This document shows, piece after piece, positions 1 to 7,406 of a stretch of 7,670 nucleotides of DNA. This stretch comes from Bacteroidaceae bacterium (lineage in GTDB: Bacteria > Bacteroidota > Bacteroidia > Bacteroidales > Bacteroidaceae). Every line of letters begins with the position of its first letter. Position 1 is the first letter of the stretch. The stretch is from contig CAAFRW010000184.1 in NCBI GenBank assembly GCA_900765575.1, forward strand, positions 1-7,670, written 5' to 3'. A program made the position numbers and the translations under genes. Below the pieces are notes generated by a model. The model worked only from the letters and a program-made list of their open reading frames with translations, ran no database searches and was not told where the DNA came from.

Positions 1-399
1 GAATACAGCCAGAATAAGTGTATTTCCAAATACATTATAACCCTGTCCAATCGCTGCAATACCATTGGCACAAACCTGGCCTTGACGAATGGCCGAGAAC
101 AAGGCAACCAAACCTAACGCTATTCCGGAACCTAAAACGGCTACCGATTGAATGGCTGTAATTCCCGGAGTCAATACATTAAAAATACTTTGGAACATAA
201 AATATCCTGCAAAGCCATACAATCCCTGTGTACCGGGAAGTGCTGTCAATACAAGGAAGTTACCAAATGCGCCGTCGTTTTTCTTTAAAGCACCAATTGC
301 AGCATTACCGGCAATCGTAACACCATACGCACTACCAATACCAGACAATCCTACCATCACCGCAATGCCCACATAGGCAATCAATAAATTCATTTCCAT
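1..399 (-). CDS. atpK: V-type ATPase subunit K (rotor-ring proteolipid), C-terminus cut by the window edge
   Basis: Proteolipid that forms the membrane rotor ring and carries the coupling ion past subunit I. It reads 133 codons from ATG at 399 to the window edge with no stop; a second in-frame ATG at 393 is a possible start. The translation is very hydrophobic and shows two related hairpins: a Gly-rich first helix (GLSGIGSAYGV, about residues 17-27), LPGTQGLYGF (54-63), then GSGIALGLVALFSAIRQGQ (90-108) and the start of helix 4 (GNTLILAVF, 125-133). This is the two-hairpin form of about 155 residues, as in Enterococcus NtpK, so roughly 20 residues are missing. They should include the ion-binding Glu of helix 4; the matching place in hairpin 1 is Gln58. 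Leu54, Thr57, Gln58 and Gln106 match known Na+ ligands. It lies 22 bases after subunit I in the same operon. The family call is firm; ion choice is inferred. Confidence 0.93.
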   Translation of the reverse strand, partial: MEMNLLIAYVGIAVMVGLSGIGSAYGVTIAGNAAIGALKKNDGAFGNFLVLTALPGTQGLYGFAGYFMFQSIFNVLTPGITAIQSVAVLGSGIALGLVALFSAIRQGQVCANGIAAIGQGYNVFGNTLILAVF

Positions 400-421
400 A
401 GTTTTATTCTTTTTTTATTTG

Positions 422-2227
422 TTAATTCTTAAATGGTTTATACTCTTTTCCTCCACCTTCGTAACCGGAATTCTTAAAAAATTCCACAAAGGTCAAACGC
501 ATGGGGTGAACCATAGCTCCCAATACATTCATAAACATATTAATAGAATGACCGATAAGGAATATTAGTACCATGAATATCGGTCCCAATATAGCATTAT
601 CGGGACTCATTCCTACTGCCAAACTATTAAAGACACTGGCCAAAATACCGCCGGACAATCCTAATGCAAACAACCGTACATACGAGAGGATATCTCCCAA
701 CAAACCGGTTACCATATTGTAGGAATCCCACAGGCCCAGACCGATATTGACAAATACATTCTTTCCCGGACTATTGAACAGGAATATCATCACACAGGCT
801 ACTGCCAAGACAACGAGATGAGCAGTACCTCCCATCGGCATTACGGATGGAAGCATATATGCCAATGCCGTACTTACCAGAAGGATAATCCAACCAATAG
901 TAGCCACCGCATATTTAAAGCCTAATTGTATGATTTGATTAGCCACTTTCAGTACCATACCGAAAATGATTTGTATGGCTCCTAAAATCAACGAGAGGTT
1001 AAACATCCATTGATTATCAAGATACAGCAAATCGCGCATCTTATTAAAGAATGGAATATCATTCCCATAAATATCGAAGCCAAAGAATGTTCCTGTCAGC
1101 AATCCGCAGAAAAAGGTTGAAGTCCCTAATATCTGTACCAAAGTTAATATCGGTTTCATGGATGCACTGATACTTTTAGCAAATATCCTGTAAAGTGTTA
1201 CAGCTAATACCATAAAAAGACCATATCCGGAATCACCTAAACAAAGGCCAAAGAAGACCATAAAGAAAGGTGCAAAAAACGGAGTCAAATCCAATTCATT
1301 GTATTTTGGCAACATATACAATTTGCAAATCGGCTCAAACAAACGGAACAGCCCCTTATTATTCAACAAAATAGGTACATTATCTTCCGGTGTCGGATTC
1401 GTAAATTCAAAATAAGCGTCTTCCTTATCCAGATAGTCCGTTACGGAGGGAACCAGAGAAGCCGGAGCCCATCCCTGTAACATCATCAGTTTATTCTCCG
1501 CATATTGTTCCGTATTCAGCACCACCTTGGCAAATTCGCTGTTCGAAGAAAGCTCTTTTTGCAAAGCCTGCATCGAAAGGTAGTTTGCATTGCCTACACG
1601 ATGCAACTCTTCTTCCACCTTATCAAGCTGATTATTAATCGATTCAATCTGCTTCTTTAAAGTACTTAATGAAGAGGATGGCAATTTGGCTGTCTCTACC
1701 TCTATATCCGGTTGTACCCCTTTATGAGTAACCGTCAAGAAATAAATCTTAGAACCTATTTGATTAATCAAGGTAGCGTGATAATTCTCAATCCATTCTT
1801 CTTTAAATTGTTTTTCCGAACAGATATAGAAATTTATCTGATATCCGGCATCACGCAACTTACTAATGTTTTCCGGTTCAAAATCACCCCATACCTCTAA
1901 AGCTTCCACTTCTTTCTTTAAAGACTGCATTTGCTGAGACAACTTCACCTTCTCCGAGGATAATAAATCCATCTCTTCCAATGCAGCTCTACCCCGTTCG
2001 GGGTCTGGCTGTCCAATGCTGGCAACACTACCATCCAAAACAATCTGTTTCAACGTTGCCTTCAAATGGCTCTGAAGCTTCAAATTCTCCTGTAAGGCGG
2101 CATCCTCCACCGTTCCCCTCTGTTTTTCTTCAATATGCACTACTCCCAGCTCACGCAAGTGCTCCAGAAACGGTTCATAATCCTTATAATATACAAGGAA
2201 AGTCAACTTCTTCATTTTAGTAATCAT
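422..2227 (-). CDS. atpI: V-type ATPase subunit I (a-type membrane stator)
   Basis: Membrane stator subunit that provides the ion half-channels against the K ring and anchors the peripheral stalk. Length is 601 residues, near the usual 600-660. Residues 1-310 form a soluble, Lys/Glu-rich part with two long helical coiled stretches (about 80-112 and 185-235). The C-terminal half has about eight hydrophobic segments, near 316-330, 332-349, 358-383, 408-428, 436-458, 467-485, 504-536 and 547-572. Family signatures are FFGLCLGDSGYGLF (325-338) and GDILSYVRLFALGL (511-524), where Arg518 matches the arginine essential for ion translocation (yeast Vph1 Arg735). The ending RLTFVEFF (577-584), then a Gly-Gly-Gly and KPF, is also typical. 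The start at 2227 overlaps the stop of subunit D as ATGA and has a perfect AGGAGG seven bases upstream. ATG at 2215 (MKKLTF) is an alternative. Identification is secure. Confidence 0.97.
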   Translation of the reverse strand: MITKMKKLTFLVYYKDYEPFLEHLRELGVVHIEEKQRGTVEDAALQENLKLQSHLKATLKQIVLDGSVASIGQPDPERGRAALEEMDLLSSEKVKLSQQMQSLKKEVEALEVWGDFEPENISKLRDAGYQINFYICSEKQFKEEWIENYHATLINQIGSKIYFLTVTHKGVQPDIEVETAKLPSSSLSTLKKQIESINNQLDKVEEELHRVGNANYLSMQALQKELSSNSEFAKVVLNTEQYAENKLMMLQGWAPASLVPSVTDYLDKEDAYFEFTNPTPEDNVPILLNNKGLFRLFEPICKLYMLPKYNELDLTPFFAPFFMVFFGLCLGDSGYGLFMVLAVTLYRIFAKSISASMKPILTLVQILGTSTFFCGLLTGTFFGFDIYGNDIPFFNKMRDLLYLDNQWMFNLSLILGAIQIIFGMVLKVANQIIQLGFKYAVATIGWIILLVSTALAYMLPSVMPMGGTAHLVVLAVACVMIFLFNSPGKNVFVNIGLGLWDSYNMVTGLLGDILSYVRLFALGLSGGILASVFNSLAVGMSPDNAILGPIFMVLIFLIGHSINMFMNVLGAMVHPMRLTFVEFFKNSGYEGGGKEYKPFKN

Positions 2228-2829
2228 GCTTCTGCCTCCTTTCTTTTTTCTTGTATTGATTTCAATATCTTCTGAGAAGACTTGGAAAGATTTTCCTCAT
2301 CCTCCATAAATCGTTTTATCTTACGCAATGCGTCCTGATAACCCGGAATTTGCACCTTTTCAAAAAGATTTACTTTCTGAGTAGTTTTCTTACGCGCATG
2401 TTCCAACAAGTTCAACTTTGCCTCGGTAAATTCCCGTTCAATAGCTGTTTGAGCTAATCCTTTCAATAATTCAATGCCGTCATAATACCATTTCGGACTA
2501 TTAAACAAACTAAAAGGGCGAATTTCCAAATCTATATTTTCCAACAAAGGTACCCGTACTCCGGCAATTTTCTTTACTCCCAGATGTACATCGCTCACCT
2601 TTATCAAAGAAGCATCAAACTCATTCCATAAAGCGAACATGGCCTCATAAGCTTGAATCTGTTTTTCAAGCTTTTCTTCCAACTCCATCACCTCCGTCTT
2701 GCACTTTTTCACTTCCATGCGCAAAGCACTCTCCTTATTCTTTATAATAGGAAGAGTCCGCACACGAACTTTCAATTGCTTTTCGAGTTGCTGGAGCGAA
2801 GTTTTATTATATTGAAACTTGATAGCCAT
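2224..2829 (-). CDS. atpD: V-type ATPase subunit D (central rotor shaft)
   Basis: Central shaft subunit, the counterpart of F-ATPase gamma, which turns inside the A3B3 head and transmits torque to the membrane ring. Length is 201 residues, close to the usual 200-215. It is Lys/Glu-rich with long predicted helices at both ends (about 8-70 and 115-200) that would pair as an antiparallel coiled coil, and a short non-helical middle (about 76-112). The motif KTTQKVNLFEKVQIP (148-162) is the D-family counterpart of the T-x-R-R-V-N-A-L-E-x-x-x-I-P signature. The ATG at 2829 lies 14 bases after the stop of B, in an AT-rich context without a Shine-Dalgarno sequence. The end overlaps the start of subunit I by four bases, which suggests translational coupling. 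Its usual partner F is not encoded in this window. The gene name clashes with F-ATPase nomenclature; ntpD is the synonym. Confidence 0.96.
   Translation of the reverse strand: MAIKFQYNKTSLQQLEKQLKVRVRTLPIIKNKESALRMEVKKCKTEVMELEEKLEKQIQAYEAMFALWNEFDASLIKVSDVHLGVKKIAGVRVPLLENIDLEIRPFSLFNSPKWYYDGIELLKGLAQTAIEREFTEAKLNLLEHARKKTTQKVNLFEKVQIPGYQDALRKIKRFMEDEENLSKSSQKILKSIQEKRKEAEA
2235..2242 (-). promoter_or_regulatory. Shine-Dalgarno sequence for subunit I inside the end of subunit D
   Basis: On the minus strand AAAGGAGG lies seven bases before the ATG at 2227, a full match to the general anti-Shine-Dalgarno core at near-ideal spacing. It supports the ATG at 2227 over the one at 2215. No other start in this operon has such a site, and Bacteroidota genes generally lack them. 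The bases also encode Lys-Glu codons at the C-terminus of D, so part of the match may be coincidence. Confidence 0.6.
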
Positions 2830-2843
2830 TTCGATTTACTTAA

Positions 2844-4163
2844 TTATTTTACCCAGAATTCGTCGACTAATTCTTTCTTTATATTTACTTCTTCCGGACG
2901 GAAATATTCACTGAACAGTCCCCATGTAACATCCAACATTTCGGTTGTATCCAAGTTGACATCAATAGCCAATAACTGATTTGCATAATCCTTGGCAAAA
3001 GCCAATGTACGTTCATCATAATTGGTCAAATCAAAACCATTTTCCATCTTTGTTTTTGCATTGGCGGCATCTGCATACAAACGAACCGCCGCATTCATCA
3101 CCTGAGGGTGGTCTTTACGTGTTTTCTTTCCGCTAACCAGCTGCTTCAAACGCGATAAAGAACGGAACGGGTCCACAATAACCTTACCAATATCACTATC
3201 ACGACGTAAGAAGAGCTGTCCTTCCGTAATATATCCTGTATTATCAGGCACTGCATGCGTAATATCGCCACCGGAAAGAGTCGTCACCGCAATAATGGTA
3301 ATAGAACCTCCGGCCGGGAACTGTACGGCTTTCTCATAGATTTTAGCCAAATCCGAATACAGAGAACCCGGCATTGAATCTTTCGATGGAATCTGGTCCA
3401 TACGATTGGATACAATAGCCAAAGCATCGGCATAAGAAGTCATATCAGTCAACAACACCAATACTTTCTCATTCTTCTCTACAGCAAAATATTCAGCTGC
3501 CGTCAAAGCCATATCAGGAATCAATAAACGTTCAACAGGAGGGTCCTCCGTTGTATTCATAAAACTAACGATACGGTCTAACGCTCCGGCATTAGAGAAT
3601 ACATTCTTAAAATAAAGGTAGTCGTCATTCGTCATACCCATACCACCCAATATAATCTTGTCCGTTTTTGCCCGCAAGGCTACATTCGCCATTACTTGGT
3701 TAAACGGTTGGTCCGGGTCAGCAAAAAAAGGAATCTTCTGTCCGGAAACCAATGTATTGTTCAAGTCAATACCTGCGATACCCGTAGCAATAAGCTCTGA
3801 AGGCTGTTTACGGCGGACAGGATTTACCGACGGACCACCAATTTCCACTTCCGTACCTTCAATTTCCGGTCCTCCGTCAATCGGGTCACCGAAAGCATTG
3901 AAAAAACGTCCTGCTAATTGCTCACTTACTTTTATGGTCGGCGCTTTTCCTAAAAAAACAACCTCCGCGTTAGTTGGGATACCTTCTGTTCCCTCAAACA
4001 CTTGCAAAGTGACATCATCTCCGGCAATCTTCACTACCTGCGCCAACTTGCCGTTCACTGTAGCCAGTTCATCATAACCTACTCCTGTTGCCTTCAAAGA
4101 ACAGGTGGCCTTTGTAATCTGGCTAATCTTCGTATATATCTTTTGAAATGCTTTTGTTGCCAT
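2844..4163 (-). CDS. atpB: V-type ATPase subunit B (non-catalytic nucleotide-binding subunit)
   Basis: Alternates with A in the hexameric head; binds nucleotide without main catalysis and donates the arginine finger to the catalytic site. Length is 439 residues, slightly shorter than the usual 455-470 and like the chlamydial-type B. The beta-barrel domain (about 1-75) is followed by FNAFGDPIDGGP (88-99), VNPVRRKQPSELIATGIAGID (113-133, split here as VNPVRR then PSELIATGIAGID), and GQKIPFFADPDQPFN (141-155) at the place of the P-loop, without the Gly-Lys-Thr of a working Walker A, as expected for B. LLTDMTSYADAL (237-248) is the Walker B region. SLSRL (335-339) includes Arg338, matching the arginine finger. 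The ATG at 4163 is 17 bases after the stop of A, in an AT-rich leader that closely resembles the one before A. Assignment to B rather than A or an F-ATPase subunit is secure. Confidence 0.97.
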   Translation of the reverse strand: MATKAFQKIYTKISQITKATCSLKATGVGYDELATVNGKLAQVVKIAGDDVTLQVFEGTEGIPTNAEVVFLGKAPTIKVSEQLAGRFFNAFGDPIDGGPEIEGTEVEIGGPSVNPVRRKQPSELIATGIAGIDLNNTLVSGQKIPFFADPDQPFNQVMANVALRAKTDKIILGGMGMTNDDYLYFKNVFSNAGALDRIVSFMNTTEDPPVERLLIPDMALTAAEYFAVEKNEKVLVLLTDMTSYADALAIVSNRMDQIPSKDSMPGSLYSDLAKIYEKAVQFPAGGSITIIAVTTLSGGDITHAVPDNTGYITEGQLFLRRDSDIGKVIVDPFRSLSRLKQLVSGKKTRKDHPQVMNAAVRLYADAANAKTKMENGFDLTNYDERTLAFAKDYANQLLAIDVNLDTTEMLDVTWGLFSEYFRPEEVNIKKELVDEFWVK

Positions 4164-4180
4164 ATATCTATCATTACAAA

Positions 4181-5941
4181 TTATTCACTACACTTCTTTT
4201 CAGCAACCAATTCATCCAATTGCTTTTTATATGTTTCATACTCCTTAGATTTATAAGCGGAATAATTCATCTGCTTACAGATGTTAATCATCTTTTTAAA
4301 ATAATCCATCACATCCAAGAAGTTTTCAAAGGAAAACTCTGTATGGCAAATATCAATGACCGTATTCAATACATCTTCCTGACGTTCCATCGGAGTTACC
4401 GAATCAATTTCATCAAAAGCATCCTGCTGTAAAACAACAAAATCAATCAATTCCGATTTCCAGAAAATCACATGGTACTCAACCGGCACACCATCATCAC
4501 CCAAAATATTAATTTGCTCGGCAATTTCTTTACCACGAAGCAAACGAGTCTTCACTTCATTTACCTTTGCAATCCATTCCCCGTTTATACGTTTAGCAAT
4601 ATATTCTTCAAATTCAGGATACTCCAAATATTTAGAATACGAATCAATCGGATTGACAGCCGGATAACGTTTCTTATCCGCACGCTCCTGCTCCAGCGCA
4701 TAGAAACAACGGGCTACTTTTTTAGTATTTTCCGTAACCGGCTCTTTCAAGTTACCACCGGCCGGTGACACCGTACCGATGAAAGTAATAGAGCCATGTT
4801 CACCATTGTACAATCTTACATATCCTGCCCGTCCATAGAAATTCGAAATAATAGCCGAAATATCCATCGGGAAAGCATCTGGTCCAGGCAACTCCTCCAT
4901 ACGGTTTGACATTTCACGCAAAGCCTGTGCCCAACGCGAAGTAGAATCGGCCATCAGCAAGACTCTCAATCCCATTGAACGATAATATTCAGCCATCGTC
5001 ATAGCCGTATATACAGAAGCTTCACGCGCAGCAACCGGCATATTCGAAGTGTTGGCAATAATAATGGTACGTTCCATTAATTTCCTACCTGTATGTGGGT
5101 CTACCAATTCCGGGAATTCCGTAAAGATTTCAACCACCTCATTCGCACGTTCACCACAGGCAGCAATAATAACGATGTCTGCCTCTGCCTGCTTTGATAT
5201 GGCATGCTGAAGCACTGTTTTACCCGTACCGAACGGACCGGGAATAAATCCGGTACCACCCTCTACGATAGGATTTACCGTATCAATCACCCGGACGCCT
5301 GTTTCCAACAACTTAAAAGGTCTGGGTTTCTCTAAATAATTCGTCATAGCCTTCTTTACCGGCCACTTCTGAATCATATTTACTTCGATATCCTTTCCTT
5401 CTTTATCCGTAATAACAGCAATCGTATCTTCTATTTTATACTCGCCTTCGGCAGCAACAGATTTTACAGTATAGGTTCCTTCCAATTGAAAAGGTACCAT
5501 GATTTTCAGCGGTTGAAAATTCTCATCCACTTCCCCTAACCAAGCAGAGGCTTTCACGGTATCACCGGCTTTTGCCAATGGCTTAAAATGCCATTTTGAT
5601 TCTTTATCCAATGGATAAGTATACTCACCGCGTTTCAGAAAAACACCTGTCATCTTATCCAAATCATTCTGTAAGCCGTCATAGTTCTTCGACAACATAC
5701 CCGGTCCAAGAGTTACCTCAAGCATGTGCCCTGTGAATTCAGCTTCAGCCCCCACCTTCAATCCGCGGGTACTCTCAAAAACCTGCACATAAGCCTGATT
5801 ACCTATTACTTTAATAACCTCAGCCATTAAACGGTCGCCCCCTGTAGAAATATAACAAATTTCATTCTGAGAAACCGGACCATCCACAACGAGGGTTACC
5901 ATATTAGCAATTACGCCACTAACAGTTCCTTTTGTTATCAT
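4181..5941 (-). CDS. atpA: V-type ATPase catalytic subunit A
   Basis: Catalytic ATP-binding subunit of the A3B3 head. From the chosen ATG it has 586 residues, the usual size. Visible parts: N-terminal beta barrel (about 1-70), the non-homologous bulge insert that marks A subunits (about 110-190), Walker A GPFGTGKT (235-242), GERANE with the catalytic Glu (263-268), SNMPVAAREAS (299-309), Walker B region MADSTSRWAQALRE (330-343), FYGRAGYV (368-375) and a helical C-terminal domain. Two small departures from the common family motifs are GERANE for GERGNE and WAQALRE for WAEALRE. An ATG at 5950 would add three residues. I prefer 5941 because the resulting N-terminus (MITKG) and the bases before it parallel those of B (MATKA). 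Neither ATG has a Shine-Dalgarno sequence. The gene starts 13 bases after the DUF2764 stop. Function is certain; the exact start is not. Confidence 0.97.
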   Translation of the reverse strand: MITKGTVSGVIANMVTLVVDGPVSQNEICYISTGGDRLMAEVIKVIGNQAYVQVFESTRGLKVGAEAEFTGHMLEVTLGPGMLSKNYDGLQNDLDKMTGVFLKRGEYTYPLDKESKWHFKPLAKAGDTVKASAWLGEVDENFQPLKIMVPFQLEGTYTVKSVAAEGEYKIEDTIAVITDKEGKDIEVNMIQKWPVKKAMTNYLEKPRPFKLLETGVRVIDTVNPIVEGGTGFIPGPFGTGKTVLQHAISKQAEADIVIIAACGERANEVVEIFTEFPELVDPHTGRKLMERTIIIANTSNMPVAAREASVYTAMTMAEYYRSMGLRVLLMADSTSRWAQALREMSNRMEELPGPDAFPMDISAIISNFYGRAGYVRLYNGEHGSITFIGTVSPAGGNLKEPVTENTKKVARCFYALEQERADKKRYPAVNPIDSYSKYLEYPEFEEYIAKRINGEWIAKVNEVKTRLLRGKEIAEQINILGDDGVPVEYHVIFWKSELIDFVVLQQDAFDEIDSVTPMERQEDVLNTVIDICHTEFSFENFLDVMDYFKKMINICKQMNYSAYKSKEYETYKKQLDELVAEKKCSE

Positions 5942-5954
5942 ATATATCATTTAT

Positions 5955-6806
5955 TTATTTTCTAAACTCATCTGGAATACGCACATCATTTTTCAATGAA
6001 TCGATAATCTTTCGGAATATCTCACTTCCTTTCTCTTTATCTAACGAAATCCATCTCTCAATCATAGAGAGTTTTACGAGAAATACAAAAAGTTTCTCTA
6101 CCGTAAAATAATTAAAGAACGAAGCATCCTCCATCCATTCCCATTTCAGAATATCTATCTTCTTTTCTTTCTCTACCAAATCGGATAATTCAGAAATTCG
6201 GTAAACCTTATCATACTGGCTAAATATACCGGAAAGTCCAAAATCACGTGCAGAAGAAGTTTTAATAGCCTCACTAATCTCTGTCGAGCCTATTATATAA
6301 GAAGGTAAATCCAATTTATACTTCCTTGCAGTCATAGCAGCCAGAAGATTGTTAAGATTCAAATTAAATTCAAACCAATCTGCAACAAAATGATTTTTAC
6401 TTTGCATTGCATAGTGGTAATAATAAGCTGACAAACAATCTTCAGGTAGAATAGAAACAGGTTCACCGGATTCCTTATTCTTCAAATATAATTCAACAAA
6501 CGAATAAAGATATGAAGGATATTTTTTATCCGGAACATCCCCTTCAGCCACAGAGGAAATCAAAGCCGAGAGTTCTTCTGCGGAGAAGTTTCCACGCGAA
6601 GTCTCAACTGCAGTCTCTCTATCTTTCAGTAAAGCTAATAGACAATCATTATCATATTGAAGATAAAAAAGGTCTATCACCTTCTGGTCTTTTTCCGAAA
6701 GTTGAGGATAAATGCTTTCCTTAAAATCTGCAACAGAATAACTTAATTTACCATCATCAATAGAAATATCTGGTAAACCGGCCACTAAACAATAATAATT
6801 ATTCAT
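5955..6806 (-). CDS. DUF2764-type V-ATPase operon protein, candidate C/d collar subunit
   Basis: Protein of 283 residues with no catalytic motif, signal peptide or membrane segment, probably a soluble mostly helical protein. The N-terminus NYYCLVAGLPD (3-13) and its place between subunits E and A fit the DUF2764 family, which accompanies V-ATPase operons of Bacteroidota, Chlamydiae and Spirochaetes (compare chlamydial CT309). Its role is not established as far as I know. I infer a V-ATPase subunit because it lies 9 bases after E and at most 13 before A. Three stretches resemble the repeated D-x-x-N-L and aromatic pattern of C/d subunits: LQYDNDCLLALLK (49-61), FNLNLNNLLAAMTARKYK (147-164) and FTVEKLFVFLVKLSMIERW (234-252). 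The last resembles the conserved C-terminal helix of d subunits. The ATG at 6806 follows AAGGA by three bases. Family call is fairly confident; the C/d role is a hypothesis. Confidence 0.85.
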   Translation of the reverse strand: MNNYYCLVAGLPDISIDDGKLSYSVADFKESIYPQLSEKDQKVIDLFYLQYDNDCLLALLKDRETAVETSRGNFSAEELSALISSVAEGDVPDKKYPSYLYSFVELYLKNKESGEPVSILPEDCLSAYYYHYAMQSKNHFVADWFEFNLNLNNLLAAMTARKYKLDLPSYIIGSTEISEAIKTSSARDFGLSGIFSQYDKVYRISELSDLVEKEKKIDILKWEWMEDASFFNYFTVEKLFVFLVKLSMIERWISLDKEKGSEIFRKIIDSLKNDVRIPDEFRK

Positions 6807-6815
6807 AGGTCCTTA

Positions 6816-7406
6816 TTAAAAAAGCATTTCAACTAATTGGGGACGCAAAAACGATTTAAAGTAGTTCTCGAATTCTTCTTCACCAAAATTCACTTTATAG
6901 GCTCCGTCAGCAGGAGAAATGGAGAATAAAGCCTTTTGTCCATTGACTTGTTCTATCTGAACACCTTTATTCAATAAATCCTTAGCTTTGGCCGAAAAAT
7001 ATTTTTTAAGAGTTTCCGCATCAGAAGTAGATATAACAATAGGTTCATTCGCAGACCATTGGGTAGCCAAAGCCAAAAGGAATGCATTCATTACCTCTTT
7101 GTCTTTCACTAAATCCTGCACAGAAGCATGAACCAATTTGTCCGTAACTAAATTAGCGACTTCTGATTTTAAAGCATTCACCGCTTGGTTAGCAAAAAGT
7201 TTCAACTCGGATTTTGTATGCTCTTCCATCTCTTTGGAAGACTTCTTCGCCGCCGCAAGAATAGAATCAGCTTCTTTTTTTGCATTTTCTACAATCTGTA
7301 GAGCTTCATTTTGCGCATTTTTAACAAGCTGACGCGCCTCTTCATTGCCCTTTTCTACCCCCTCGCGATAAATTTTATCGGTAAGTTCTTGAATCTTACT
7401 TTCCAT
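6816..7406 (-). CDS. atpE: V-type ATPase subunit E (peripheral stalk)
   Basis: Peripheral stalk subunit that holds the A3B3 head still against rotation, normally as a coiled-coil heterodimer with G. Length is 196 residues, typical for the family. Residues 1-80 are rich in Ala, Lys, Glu and Gln with heptad-like spacing, fitting the long N-terminal helix. Residues 85-196 fit the compact C-terminal domain, including GAYKVNFGEEEFENYF (168-183) and a terminal LVEMLF (191-196) resembling family endings. It is the first gene of the operon. The ATG at 7406 is preceded by an AT-rich leader with no Shine-Dalgarno sequence and lies about 35 bases after the predicted transcription start. It ends in two stops in tandem (TAATAA), and DUF2764 starts 9 bases after the first. 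No G subunit is found nearby, so E may pair with itself or with a protein encoded elsewhere. Sequence alone is weakly conserved; operon position makes the call firm. Confidence 0.92.
   Translation of the reverse strand: MESKIQELTDKIYREGVEKGNEEARQLVKNAQNEALQIVENAKKEADSILAAAKKSSKEMEEHTKSELKLFANQAVNALKSEVANLVTDKLVHASVQDLVKDKEVMNAFLLALATQWSANEPIVISTSDAETLKKYFSAKAKDLLNKGVQIEQVNGQKALFSISPADGAYKVNFGEEEFENYFKSFLRPQLVEMLF

Noticed and set aside
1..399. Reading subunit K as an F-type ATPase c subunit
   Set aside because: It has two hairpins rather than one, the LPGTQGLYGF motif of V-type K subunits, and lies directly after subunit I in a V-type operon.
3658..4077. Plus-strand open frame of 139 codons opposite subunit B
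   Set aside because: It lies antisense within a well-supported gene, has no recognisable domain or start context, and is a shadow of the conserved B frame. The same holds for the shorter plus-strand frames at 152-376, 1712-1900, 1981-2220, 2653-2979, 4002-4256, 4148-4432, 4472-4768, 6512-6724 and 7138-7332.
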